From the NCBI GenBank assembly GCA_937901915.1, contig CALGUD010000148.1:30271-94270 (forward strand): 64,000 bases of DNA, in the 5' to 3' direction. The stretch's first letter is position 1, and the number at the start of each line of letters is the position of its first letter. This document shows positions 36,838 through 45,851 of the stretch, one piece after another. The position numbers and the translations under genes were made by a program. The DNA comes from an uncultured Flavobacteriaceae bacterium (lineage in GTDB: Bacteria; Bacteroidota; Bacteroidia; Flavobacteriales; Flavobacteriaceae). The notes beneath the pieces are model-generated. The model saw only the letters and a program-made list of their open reading frames with translations, searched no databases and had not been told where the DNA came from.

Positions 36838-38176
36838 AAAGTATAAATCGGGTTTATTCCTGAGGCTTTTAATCTTACTGCTATCCCTAGTAGCTCTAGC
36901 GTTTACAATAGTTGTAAAAAATCCGTACTTCATAGTTCCTGCTGCGCTTCTCAGCCTTATTTTATCCAATCATTTATTCAGGTTTATTACCAGAAGGTTT
37001 ACACAAATGGACGATTTTTTCGAATCAGTAAAATACAGGGATTTTTCACGCTGGTTTAACGACCGGTCCGGGCCGGAAGATATGCGGGAGCTACACAGAG
37101 GGTTTAACGAGGTAAATAAAACCATAAAACAGATAAATAGTGAGAAAGAAGCCCAGCACCTGTATTTACAAAAAATACTGGAAATGGTCGATACCGGTAT
37201 TATAGCCTATAATACAACAACAAATATAGTTTTATGGGTTAATGATGCTTTTAAGTACATGCTCGGGGTACCTTCTTTTAAAAAATTAAGCTTTCTGGAA
37301 AAACGTAAGCCTGGCCTGTATAAAGATATTTTTGAAAGAGAACATGCCGGGAACGATATTATTACCATTGATGTAGAGAATGAGAAAATAAAAGTACTGC
37401 TGTCGGCATCCGTTTTTACTATAAGGGATGAGGCTTTTAAATTAATTGCGCTACAGAATGTTGATGCTACTATTAATCAGACCGAATCCGAATCCTGGAA
37501 GAAATTGTTGAGTGTCATGACCCACGAGATCATGAATTCCATAGCACCCATTTCTTCGTTGGCTGAAACACTTCAGAACCATGTAAGGCAATCAATGCAG
37601 GATCCTGTTCAGAATCCTCTAGAAGTGAATGACCTTAACGCAGGTATTGAAAGTATAAAAAAGAGGAGTGAAGGATTAATGATGTTTGCAAAAACATACA
37701 GGAGCCTTAATAAAGTAACCAGCCTTAATCTTAAAACAGAATCGGTAAACAGGTTATTTGAAAACATAAAGAATTTAATGCAACCATCGCTGAATGTTAA
37801 AAATATAAAATTGAGTTTTAGTCAGGACAACCAAGACTTGCAGATTGAAGTAGATGCATATTTAATTGAACAGGTTTTAATAAACCTTATCCTTAATTCC
37901 GTAGAAGCTTTTGACGGACAGGAAGAACCTAAAATTGCAGTATCTGCATATAAAAACGAAAAAGGAAATTCCATATTGAAAGTTAGTGATAACGGAAAGG
38001 GTATTCCTGATGAGATAATTGACAAAATTTTTGTTCCTTTCTTCACCACTAAAAAAAGCGGAAGCGGAATAGGCCTGAGCTTGTGTAAACAGATAATGCT
38101 GCTACATAAAGGGCGCATTCAAATATATAGTGTAGAAGGGAAGGGGAGTAGTGTGAGTTTGGTGTTTACGTCTTAA
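36827..38176 (+). CDS. Membrane sensor histidine kinase, partner of the sigma-54 regulator
   Basis: A 449-residue kinase. Two hydrophobic helices near the N-terminus (about residues 9-28 and 33-52) with almost no loop between them mean there is little periplasmic sensing domain, so it may sense within the membrane or cytosol. A PAS-like segment (about 115-215) is followed by the H-box HEIMNSIAPISSLAE, N-box INLILNSVEAF, G1 box DNGKGIPDEI and G2 box GSGIGLSLCKQ. The absence of a long extracytoplasmic domain and the NtrY-like layout agree with its NtrC-type partner. Confidence 0.9.
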   Translation: MAYKKYKSGLFLRLLILLLSLVALAFTIVVKNPYFIVPAALLSLILSNHLFRFITRRFTQMDDFFESVKYRDFSRWFNDRSGPEDMRELHRGFNEVNKTIKQINSEKEAQHLYLQKILEMVDTGIIAYNTTTNIVLWVNDAFKYMLGVPSFKKLSFLEKRKPGLYKDIFEREHAGNDIITIDVENEKIKVLLSASVFTIRDEAFKLIALQNVDATINQTESESWKKLLSVMTHEIMNSIAPISSLAETLQNHVRQSMQDPVQNPLEVNDLNAGIESIKKRSEGLMMFAKTYRSLNKVTSLNLKTESVNRLFENIKNLMQPSLNVKNIKLSFSQDNQDLQIEVDAYLIEQVLINLILNSVEAFDGQEEPKIAVSAYKNEKGNSILKVSDNGKGIPDEIIDKIFVPFFTTKKSGSGIGLSLCKQIMLLHKGRIQIYSVEGKGSSVSLVFTS

Positions 38177-38224
38177 TAACCCATTGCTGGTGCAAAAAAC
38201 ATCTTAAATTGCATCAAAATTTCT

Positions 38225-38232
38225 TATATTTG
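38225..38232 (+). promoter_or_regulatory. Bacteroidota -7 promoter box for parDE
   Basis: TATATTTG fits TAnnTTTG perfectly, 17 bp before the antitoxin ATG, with room for a short leader. A matching -33 TTTG box at the usual spacing is not obvious. Confidence 0.4.
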
Positions 38233-38248
38233 AACCAAAATAAATGCT

Positions 38249-38497
38249 ATGTCAAGAAAATCAATCACATTTGCAGATAAACAAGATGAATGGCTCAAAT
38301 TGGTGGTTAAGCAAGGCCATTATAAAGATGAAAGCGATTACATCCGTGACCTGGTGCGTAGGGACGAAGAAAAAAACAGGAAATTTTTATTTACCAAAGC
38401 AGCTATTCAGGAAGGGCTGGATAGTGGTATGAGTGATAAAACCCTGGAAGAAATCTGGATTCAGGCAGAAAGAGAGTTCAAAGAAAAGCATGGATAA
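38249..38497 (+). CDS. parD: ParD-family antitoxin
   Basis: An 82-residue protein of the CC2985/ParD type: an N-terminal ribbon-helix-helix DNA-binding region (SRKSITFADKQDEWLKLVV, then SDYIRDLVRRDEEK) and an acidic helical tail that normally wraps the toxin. It normally represses its own operon and neutralises ParE. It overlaps the parE reading frame by 8 bp, the usual coupling. It appears intact, while its partner is interrupted. Confidence 0.85.
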   Translation: MSRKSITFADKQDEWLKLVVKQGHYKDESDYIRDLVRRDEEKNRKFLFTKAAIQEGLDSGMSDKTLEEIWIQAEREFKEKHG

Positions 38498-38780
38498 TTT
38501 TCGTTTTTCAACCCGGGCAGAATCCGATCTTTTGGATATAGCCAGGTATACAATAGAACATTTTGGATTAAGGCAATCGCAACTGTATAAACAGGAGTTA
38601 TATGATTGCTTTAAAAGCCTGTCATACAATTCAAATTTAGGGTGAAGTGCATCAGAATATATTCCTTTTTTAAAACAATTCCCATACAAGTCCCATACTA
38701 TCTTTTACAGGCCAATGGAAACAGGTATTCTAATAATCAGGATACTGAACCAGAATTTGGATTTTGAACGTCATTTGTAA
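38490..38780 (+). pseudogene. parE: ParE-family toxin interrupted by an in-frame TGA
   Basis: From ATG 38490 the frame reads MDNFRFSTRAESDLLDIARY, the ParE/RelE-superfamily opening, and reaches TGA at codon 52 (38643-38645). In the same frame, without any shift, the remainder of a normal ParE follows: FPYKSHTIFYRP, then GILIIRILNQNLDFERHL and TAA at 38778-38780. The total of 97 codons is the usual ParE length. A single C-to-T change from CGA (Arg) to TGA would explain it. The truncated 51-residue product lacks the conserved C-terminal strands and is expected to be inactive unless the stop is read through or is a base-calling error. Confidence 0.85.
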
Positions 38781-39148
38781 CTTTTCCAGGAAGGAAAAAA
38801 AATGTAATATTTTTAAATTCAACATATTACTGTAAATTAACATATACCCCTGTTGTTTAAGACAATCATAATATTTGCTTGACTATTGATTAATATGCTG
38901 CCTTTATATTGCATGAAATTAAAAATTGCAGATATTGAAAAATTCCAGATCATTTAAATCAATAGTTTTTTCTTATTTCTATGTTCCGTTTTTTATCAAT
39001 TTAATTTGGAATGTTAGAAATACGTGGGGTTATATACGGGATCTTGTCTTAACAGAAATTTTTGTTTACAAAACATTGTCGCGGTTTTCACCCTTCAGAA
39101 ATAAACAAAATTATTTTAAAAGCATCACCTAAAATGTATCTCTGAAGT
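38781..39148. other. 368-bp interval without a convincing gene
   Basis: A 68-codon frame from TTG 38926 to 39132 exists but has no recognisable family, no good ribosome site and an AT-rich, aromatic-heavy translation; it is not called. TTGACT (38879-38884) and TATATT (38905-38910) could be promoter elements for the phosphoesterase gene, but their spacing is too long to be convincing. Confidence 0.4.
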
Positions 39149-39997
39149 ATGAAGAAACGAGAAGTTGAGGTTGTGGTTATTTCCGATGTTCACCTGGGTA
39201 CCTATGGATGCCATGCCAGCGAGCTGTTATGTTACCTGAAAAGTATTAAACCTAAAAAAGTAATACTAAATGGCGATATTATTGATATCTGGCAGTTTAG
39301 TAAAAGCTATTGGCCCGAATCTCATATGCAGGTAATTAAACATATCACCGGATTACTGGCTAAACAAGTAAAAGTATATTATGTAACAGGAAACCATGAC
39401 GAGATGTTACGAAAGTTTGTAGGGTTCAGAATGGGATCTCTTCAAATAGTAAACAAAGTGGTATTAAAACTTGATGGTAAAAAAGCATGGTTCTTTCATG
39501 GAGATGTTTTTGATGTGACTATGCAAAACGCCAAATGGTTGGCTAAACTGGGGGCTAAAGGGTATGATACTTTAATCCTGATTAACAGGTTATTTAACCA
39601 TATTTCAGAAAAAATGGGAAAGGGAAAACTATCCCTGTCTAAAAAGATCAAGAACAGCGTAAAAAGTGCGGTTAAATTCATCAACAACTTTGAACAGGTA
39701 GCCTCAGATATTGCCATATCTAATGGTTATGATTATGTTGTGTGCGGACATATACATCATCCAGAAATAAAAAAGATAAGTAATAAAGAAGGGGAAATCA
39801 CTTATCTCAATTCAGGAGACTGGATAGAAAACCTGACGGCTTTGGAATACAACAACGGAGCGTGGACACTATATAATTTTAACGATGATACGCTGAGGTT
39901 AAAAACACTTAAGCTGGAGAAAAAGAGAAAATCCGGGCTAAGCAACAATGAAATATTTGAAAATTTGCTACAAGAACTAAACTTTGTTAAGCAATAA
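39149..39997 (+). CDS. Metallophosphoesterase, UDP-2,3-diacylglucosamine diphosphatase-like
   Basis: A 282-residue calcineurin-like phosphoesterase. The metal motifs are in order: SDVHLG (12-17), NGDIIDIW, GNHDE, HGDVFD and the terminal GHIHHPE. The DIWQF segment and overall length resemble LpxH-related enzymes that split UDP-2,3-diacylglucosamine in lipid A synthesis; many Bacteroidota have such paralogues acting on other substrates. It stops 3 bp before a glycosyltransferase gene, so the two are co-transcribed, and a role in lipid or glycan metabolism fits both. Confidence 0.8.
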   Translation: MKKREVEVVVISDVHLGTYGCHASELLCYLKSIKPKKVILNGDIIDIWQFSKSYWPESHMQVIKHITGLLAKQVKVYYVTGNHDEMLRKFVGFRMGSLQIVNKVVLKLDGKKAWFFHGDVFDVTMQNAKWLAKLGAKGYDTLILINRLFNHISEKMGKGKLSLSKKIKNSVKSAVKFINNFEQVASDIAISNGYDYVVCGHIHHPEIKKISNKEGEITYLNSGDWIENLTALEYNNGAWTLYNFNDDTLRLKTLKLEKKRKSGLSNNEIFENLLQELNFVKQ

Positions 39998-40000
39998 TAT

Positions 40001-41044
40001 ATGAAGATATTGTATGCAATACAGGGAACCGGAAACGGCCATTTAAGCAGGGCAATGGACATTATTCCTGTATTAAAGAACAAAGGCAAATTAGATATAT
40101 TGATAAGCGGTACCCAGGCAGATATATCAATACCGTTTTTTGTTAAGTACAGGTACAAGGGGTTGAGTTTTATTTTCGGTAAAAAAGGAGGGGTAGATAT
40201 CTGGAAAACATATTATGAAAACAACCTGGCAAGGATTAAAAGAGAAATTAACAGCCTTCCCATAGAAGAATATGACCTTGTTATTAATGATTTTGAACCT
40301 GTGTCGGCTTGGGCTGCACATTTAAAAGGTAAACCGTGTATAGCCCTTAGTCACCAAAGCGCCGTTTTGTCTGAAAATGCACCCTTGCCTAAAAAGAAGG
40401 ATTCTGCCGGGCAGTTTATTCTAAAAAACTATGCTCCTGCCAGTGTAAGTTACGGTTTTCATTTTGCCAGGTATAATACACATACATTTACACCTGTTAT
40501 CAGAAAACAGGTACGGGAACTGGAGGTTACCGATAAAGGCCATTATACAGTGTATTTACCTGCATAGTCAGATGAAAAACTTATAAAAGCACTTAGCCGG
40601 TTTACAGATATAAACTGGCAGGTGTTTTCCAAGCATAATAAAAACCCATTTACCGATAAAAATATTTCTTTGAAACTGATAAATAACAATGCATTTTTAG
40701 AAAGCATGGCTTCCTGTAGCGGAGTACTTTGTGGAGCTGGATTTGAAACACCCGCTGAAGCACTTTTTTTAAATAAAAAACTAATGGTCATCCCCATGAA
40801 AAATCAATTTGAACAACATTGCAATGCTGCTGCACTACAAAGACTTGGGGTTCCGGTAATTAAAAACCTGAAGAAAAAGCACATTCCGGAAATAGAAAAT
40901 TGGTTAAATAGCAGAAATACAATACCTGTAAATTATCCTGATATAACTGAAGATATTATAGATCATCTTATTTACAATCACTTTACTGTAAACCAGCATG
41001 CTTTAAATCATACATTAACCGGGGATCGTATAGGTTCATTTTAG
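40001..41044 (+). pseudogene. Glycosyltransferase interrupted by an in-frame TAG
   Basis: The frame opens MKILYAIQGTGNGHLSRAMD, the start of a GT-B glycosyltransferase group with GTGNGH at the N-terminal loop. It reaches TAG at 40565-40567, after HYTVYLPA. The same frame continues immediately with SDEKLIKALSRF and the C-terminal GT-B donor site (CSGVLCGAGFETPAEALFL, then QFEQHCNAAAL), ending at 41044. Together this is 347 codons, normal for the family. The site is where homologues would be expected to have YLPAYSDE, so a TAT/TAC-to-TAG change is likely. Both halves look free of other damage, which means the lesion is recent or a sequencing error. Confidence 0.85.
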
Positions 41045-41058
41045 GTTCAGAAAATTTT

Positions 41059-42390
41059 ATGTTTAAAAAAGATGATTTTGGCAGTGATTTTAAATGGGGT
41101 GTGGCAACTTCTGCATATCAGACAGAAGGATGTAAGTTGGCAGATGGTAAAGGGCTGTCCATATGGGATGTTTTTTCAAATAAAAAGGGGAATATTTTTC
41201 AAAATCAGAATGGGGATATAGCCTGCAATTTTCATCAAAGATTTGATGAAGACCTGGAGTTAATGAGTAGCCTGAACATCCCGAACTTCAGGTTTTCTTT
41301 ATCATGGCCACGTATATTACCCGACGGCATTGGCAGGATTAATCCAAAAGGACTGGATTTTTACAATCGCCTTATTGATCGATGCCTGGTGAAGGGCATT
41401 GAACCTTGGGTTACTTTGTATCACTGGGACTTACCTTATGAACTCGAACAAAAGGGAGGCTGGACAAATAGGGACATCATAAACTGGTTCAGGGAGTACG
41501 TATACACATGTGTAAGGGAATTTGGCGATAGGGTAAAGCACTGGATGGTACTTAATGAGCCTATGGTATTTGTCGGGGCCGGATATTTTTTAGGAATTCA
41601 TGCTCCGGGAAGGAAAGGAATGAAAAATTTTTTACCTGCCATGCACCATGCCACTATATGCCAGGCAGAAGGGGCCAGGGTTATAAAGGAATATTATCCG
41701 AAGGCAGAAGTAGGAACTACTTTTTCGTGTTCTCACATAGAACCGTATCGCCCGATAGAAAAGGACCGGGTAGCGGCACAAAGGGTTGATGCCCTTGTAA
41801 ACCGGTTATTTATAGAACCTGCATTGGGAATGGGCTATCCTGTAAGCGATCTGAAGTTTCTGGAAAAACTTGAAAAGCACTGGATGCCCGGAGATGATAA
41901 GCTATTAAAATTTGATTTCGATTTTATAGGTGTACAAAACTATACCCGGGAAATTATAAAGCATTCTTCATTTATTCCTTATTTGCAGGCCATTAATGTA
42001 AAAGCTGAAAAAAGAAATGTGCCGGTCACTTTAATGAGGTGGGAGGTATACCCGGATTCTATTTTTTATATGCTTAAAAAGTTTGATGCATATACGGGAG
42101 TAAAGAATATATATGTTACTGAAAACGGAGCGGCATTTAATGATGTACCGGAGAATGGAGAAATAAATGATGTAAAACGATTAAATTATATAAAAGGATA
42201 TTTAAATGCCCTTTTAAAAGCTAAGAAAGAGGGAGTGAATGTAAATGGCTACTTTGTTTGGAGTTTTACCGATAATTTTGAATGGGCAGAAGGTTATCAT
42301 CCGCGTTTTGGTTTGGTATATATAGATTTTGAGACGCAAAAAAGAACGATAAAGGCCTCAGGGAAATGGTATGGAGATTTTTTACGATAG
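41059..42390 (+). CDS. GH1 family beta-glucosidase/beta-glycosidase
   Basis: A 443-residue cytosolic family 1 glycoside hydrolase with no signal peptide. The (beta/alpha)8 landmarks are present: FKWGVATSAYQTEG near the start, FRFSLSWPRILP, the acid/base Glu 167 in LNEP, the nucleophile Glu 355 in VTENG, and the substrate-pocket WSFTDNFEW plus GYHPRFGLVYID. It splits beta-glucosides or related disaccharides taken up by the cell. The start at 41059 is 14 bp after the interrupted glycosyltransferase, on the same strand. Confidence 0.93.
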   Translation: MFKKDDFGSDFKWGVATSAYQTEGCKLADGKGLSIWDVFSNKKGNIFQNQNGDIACNFHQRFDEDLELMSSLNIPNFRFSLSWPRILPDGIGRINPKGLDFYNRLIDRCLVKGIEPWVTLYHWDLPYELEQKGGWTNRDIINWFREYVYTCVREFGDRVKHWMVLNEPMVFVGAGYFLGIHAPGRKGMKNFLPAMHHATICQAEGARVIKEYYPKAEVGTTFSCSHIEPYRPIEKDRVAAQRVDALVNRLFIEPALGMGYPVSDLKFLEKLEKHWMPGDDKLLKFDFDFIGVQNYTREIIKHSSFIPYLQAINVKAEKRNVPVTLMRWEVYPDSIFYMLKKFDAYTGVKNIYVTENGAAFNDVPENGEINDVKRLNYIKGYLNALLKAKKEGVNVNGYFVWSFTDNFEWAEGYHPRFGLVYIDFETQKRTIKASGKWYGDFLR

Positions 42391-42614
42391 CACTCTTTTT
42401 ATAGCCTCATTCTGAAATAGGGCATCTGTGGGTTTTAACGCTTTGAGCAACATAATTCATAATTCTAATACTCACTCCGCTACTTCAAAATTTATAAAAG
42501 ATAAAACCGGTCCCAGATGTAATTTTCTTCAGTGCCTTTTAATTCAATCCATGCGTTCATCATATTAGTTTTATCTAATATGTACTAAAATACAACGTTA
42601 CTCCCCCAAAGTAA

Positions 42615-43007
42615 TCATAGAGTTACAAGAATACTTATTGGTACCCATTCATCTTTTTCAAACTTATACATAACCGTTATCCAGTATTCAGAAAACCTTT
42701 TCCAGCTGGCTTCAAATAAATGAAATTCCTCATTCAAATATTCTTTGTTCGGGAAATGTTTTTCAATAGATTCTTCAGGGAGAAAGATTGATATAGTTTC
42801 TTCTGTTACTTTTATTTCTCTGGACTCATCGGGTTTTCCAAATTTTTTTACTGCTTTGCTAAACTTTATTTTTTCAAGGAGTTTTGAGTCTTTCTTTAAA
42901 CTTTTATGTTCCTTTTCGCTAAAAAAAGGTTCTTCATTTTCTGAATTAATTTGCGCATTTCCCACAAAAAAAATCATAGAGAACAGGATAGGTAAAATGA
43001 TTTTCAT
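42615..43007 (-). CDS. Hypothetical exported protein
   Basis: A 130-residue protein with a clear signal peptide (MKIILPILFSMIFFVGNAQ). The mature part is Lys- and Glu-rich, mixed alpha/beta, and ends with YWITVMYKFEKDEWVPISIL, a pattern like small periplasmic domains that close with a beta-strand pair. No family is recognised. The upstream 224-bp gap to the GH1 gene shows only a weak ATATTAG/CTAATAT hairpin. Confidence 0.6.
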   Translation of the reverse strand: MKIILPILFSMIFFVGNAQINSENEEPFFSEKEHKSLKKDSKLLEKIKFSKAVKKFGKPDESREIKVTEETISIFLPEESIEKHFPNKEYLNEEFHLFEASWKRFSEYWITVMYKFEKDEWVPISILVTL

Positions 43008-43127
43008 TTGTTTAATAATTTTATATCTGCAGAGTTATTCTGCCTGTTGGTATTTTAATTTTATTATTATAGGAGCAAATGTATGCAGTCAACAATGTTT
43101 GTGAAACACCTTTTATAGTAAAAACGA

Positions 43128-43147
43128 ACCCCCTGAAAACAAGGGGT
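43128..43147 (-). terminator. Probable terminator of the 43171-43647 gene
   Basis: ACCCC (43128-43132) pairs with GGGGT (43143-43147). Read on the minus strand the hairpin is followed shortly by a T-run (CGTTTTT). It lies 24 bp past the stop of the minus-strand gene. Confidence 0.5.
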
Positions 43148-43170
43148 ATTTTGTATTATTAATTGTGTCA

Positions 43171-43647
43171 TTAATTGTTTTTTTGAGTATTCGATCTCCT
43201 CCATTCTAACATGTAAACATGAGTAAGCACTTGTTGTTCCTCCAGCTCTTCAAAAAAGGCACAAGTATCCTTAAACGGGTTGGTAAAGTATTTTGTTAAG
43301 TGCTTATAATCCTCGGTTGTACTAAGAAAGTTATAAAAAAAACAGGGGTCCAGATTTTTAATGCTGTCCTGGTTTCCTAGTGAAACCTCGAGTGTTTGTC
43401 CTGTTTTAGTGTTTTCAAACTTACAATGCTCCCCATGCACCCAAAAAGACCAATTGTCTGACAGGTTTTCTTCTCCGTTTAATAATTCGGCATTTTCTAT
43501 TTCATAATAATGACCTGCTTTAATATTCGCTTTTTCGGGCTGGTCTATTTCGGATATAAGTTTGTATATCAATTCTTCAGCAAGGGCAGTATATGTATCC
43601 ATTGCTCTTAGTAACTCTTCTGTTATTTCTTTTGGTAGTTTTATCAT
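43171..43647 (-). CDS. Hypothetical protein, possibly DUF6896-like
   Basis: A 158-residue soluble protein without signal peptide or TM segment. The N-terminus is helical (MIKLPKEITEELLRAMDTYT), and the centre contains SFWVHGEHCKFENTKTGQTL, which resembles a small domain seen in immunity-type proteins (DUF6896); this is a weak visual match only. It follows a second unrecognised gene on the same strand, 34 bp away. Confidence 0.55.
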   Translation of the reverse strand: MIKLPKEITEELLRAMDTYTALAEELIYKLISEIDQPEKANIKAGHYYEIENAELLNGEENLSDNWSFWVHGEHCKFENTKTGQTLEVSLGNQDSIKNLDPCFFYNFLSTTEDYKHLTKYFTNPFKDTCAFFEELEEQQVLTHVYMLEWRRSNTQKNN

Positions 43648-43681
43648 TCAAAACAGGAAATGAGTTGTTTTACAAACAAAT

Positions 43682-44380
43682 TTATTTTATAAATACTTCT
43701 TTTAAAATTTTTTCTTCTCCTCTATGGTGAGTTATATAGCCGGCGTCCGTTTTCCCTTTAATCCAGCTTTCACCTTCATAAAACAATACCTTTCTTTGGT
43801 TTTTGTTTTGCGTCTTAAAAAACTCATCTATAAGTTTAATTAGTATATTTTGTTGGTTTAAATCCGTTACATAATATACCTTAATTAACAAAGGCTTTCC
43901 AATGTGGCCATGGTATATAAAAAGGGCTTCAGAACCCGGATTTATAATTGATTGTTGAAACTCAAAATTTTCAAGTAAGTATTTTTTAAGTTCATCTGCA
44001 ATATTTTTTTCACTGAAAGTTATTGTGTTTTCAAAGGCATCAAAGGGATCTTTATTTCCTTGCTTCCTTGCCCATTGAAGCTGGATATCCAAGGCACAAA
44101 TCCTGCAAAAAGCAAATCGTTTAATTTGTTTGTATTTATTGTGCGCCAGTTCAAAATCTTCATCGCTAACTGCATCGGGGTCGTTTAAAACATCAGAAAG
44201 CGATACCAAGGGCAATTTATTAATCTCGTATTTATTATAACAATCTTCACAAACTTTCAACCTTAATAAGGATAGTTCTTTCATTTCAGGGTAAATTCCT
44301 TTACTTAAATCAGCATAAATGTGCTCACAAACCTCAAAAAAGCCTTGCTCTCCATGTTTATTGCAAATAACTAAACCCAT
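43682..44380 (-). CDS. Hypothetical protein with two CxxC pairs
   Basis: A 232-residue soluble protein. Cysteines are arranged as ICNKHG and EVCEH near the N-terminus, then KVCEDCYNKY and FAFCRICALD, suggesting one or two zinc ribbons in the first ~110 residues. The C-terminal half is mixed alpha/beta (YHGHIGKPLLIKVYYV, then RKVLFYEGESWIKG). No family is recognised. It is divergent from the large hypothetical operon to its right, sharing the ~170-bp intergenic region. Confidence 0.6.
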   Translation of the reverse strand: MGLVICNKHGEQGFFEVCEHIYADLSKGIYPEMKELSLLRLKVCEDCYNKYEINKLPLVSLSDVLNDPDAVSDEDFELAHNKYKQIKRFAFCRICALDIQLQWARKQGNKDPFDAFENTITFSEKNIADELKKYLLENFEFQQSIINPGSEALFIYHGHIGKPLLIKVYYVTDLNQQNILIKLIDEFFKTQNKNQRKVLFYEGESWIKGKTDAGYITHHRGEEKILKEVFIK

Positions 44381-44432
44381 TGAATAAATTTAATTGCTAT
44401 AATAGCAGATTTCTTTTAACCAGAAACAAAAG

Positions 44433-44462
44433 TTTGATTTCAGCAAAAGTACCTTATTTTTG
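44433..44462 (+). promoter_or_regulatory. Bacteroidota housekeeping promoter
   Basis: The -33 box TTTG (44433-44436) and the -7 box TATTTTTG (44455-44462, consensus TAnnTTTG) are 18 bp apart, an almost ideal Bacteroidota promoter. Transcription would start near 44468, about 80 bases before the ATG at 44548. Confidence 0.6.
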
Positions 44463-44547
44463 CTAAATTAGATTCTCCGGATATTCCTCATCTGGAATTA
44501 TTGCAGTGAAATCTCATCTGCAGGAGTTTCTCATAATCAGAATATAT

Positions 44548-45849
44548 ATGACCGACCATGAAATACCCAAAATATTCAGTTTTGACACCGATATTACAGT
44601 AGATGATATTCAGGAAACTAATCATTATTTATACCTTCACAGGGACGAATTTACAAAACTGGCATATGAACATTTAAAGATAAGGCTTGAAGCAGTTAAA
44701 GACAGACGGCTCTTGGTAAATAAGGCAATGGCCGTTTTTCATTCCTTAAAAGAAGATGTTCCCTTCACTCATCAGTTATTCCGTATTATCAACGCAGTAC
44801 CTGCAACTGATGAGCTAATTTTAGACTTTAAAACCGATTTATTCCTTCAACTTTATACTTCAGGTGAATCTTATATAGCTCAAAAAGGCTTCCTCAACGG
44901 CGAATTAATCAGAGCTGCTACTTATAAACCCGAAGTTGCAGATATCCTTGTGAATTTTTATCTTTCTTGCCCTGCAGAGCTAAAGAAAAATACTTTATAC
45001 ATCCTGGTAAATATTCCTAATCTGATATCTGAAGACACGTCTTTTGTTGAACACGAGGCTATTAAAGCTTTGCAATCAAAAGATGAAAAATTAGAGAGGG
45101 TAGGGATACATTATTTATCTTCCTTACATCCCTCGCAAGATTCTCTTATAACGCTGGGCATACCTCTTTTGTTAAAATATGAAACATACGATGATGTATA
45201 TAACAACTATGGGTTAAAACTTTCTAAAGTAAAACAGTTTTCTGATGCTGACTTTAAAACTTTAATAAAAGTTATACCAAAGCTACCCATTGCAACACAT
45301 GTGAAAGATCCGTATTTGCACCATAATTGTGGTTCCCCGCTGGAAGAAAGGATTGATAAATTATTGGTAAAAAAAGATAAATGGGATATTGATGATTGGG
45401 AATATGTAGAGAAAAGGGGGTATTACCGTTTTCTTTTGCCTTCTCTTTACATCCGTTATGATGAAAACCGGGAAAAGGTAACCGTTATATTAAAACGGAT
45501 TTTAGAAGCTAATAACACGTATGCTATGCACGAAGAGCACCTGGGTACAACCAAAGATATCCTCACTTTTATGGTAGCAAAACAACAAATAGACAAACAA
45601 GTGGTTGAGGTGGTGTTTTATTTCTTGCTTCATAAAAAAGATACAATATCCGGAGACATTGATTTTTACCTGATGATCCTTAAAAACTACCCTGATTTAC
45701 GCACCTATCCTGAACTTTTGTCGCAACTCGTTGAAAATTATGGTCCGGCCAAATCTCACTCTGCTTTGTTCACGGAGTTAATTGAAGCAGCCACTTCTGT
45801 GAATTCACCACTTAGAAATGATTTATTACAACAAATTCAATATTACTAG
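44548..45849 (+). CDS. Hypothetical protein of an unrecognised two-gene operon (first gene)
   Basis: A 433-residue protein starting MTDHEIPKIFSFDTDITVDD; a GTG at 44506 would add 14 residues that look like leader sequence, so ATG 44548 is chosen. It has no signal peptide or TM segment. The pattern is almost wholly alpha-helical with repeated amphipathic helices (for example DEKLERVGIHYLSSLHPSQD), suggesting a HEAT/ARM-like solenoid. No catalytic motif is seen. It has its own promoter, and the downstream gene begins 2 bp after its stop, so the two products probably act together. Function unknown. Confidence 0.65.
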   Translation: MTDHEIPKIFSFDTDITVDDIQETNHYLYLHRDEFTKLAYEHLKIRLEAVKDRRLLVNKAMAVFHSLKEDVPFTHQLFRIINAVPATDELILDFKTDLFLQLYTSGESYIAQKGFLNGELIRAATYKPEVADILVNFYLSCPAELKKNTLYILVNIPNLISEDTSFVEHEAIKALQSKDEKLERVGIHYLSSLHPSQDSLITLGIPLLLKYETYDDVYNNYGLKLSKVKQFSDADFKTLIKVIPKLPIATHVKDPYLHHNCGSPLEERIDKLLVKKDKWDIDDWEYVEKRGYYRFLLPSLYIRYDENREKVTVILKRILEANNTYAMHEEHLGTTKDILTFMVAKQQIDKQVVEVVFYFLLHKKDTISGDIDFYLMILKNYPDLRTYPELLSQLVENYGPAKSHSALFTELIEAATSVNSPLRNDLLQQIQYY

Positions 45850-45851
45850 CG

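Noticed and set aside
38926..39132. A 68-codon frame upstream of the phosphoesterase gene
   Set aside because: Only a TTG start, no family match, and an aromatic-rich translation typical of AT-rich non-coding DNA. Listed as uncalled interval.
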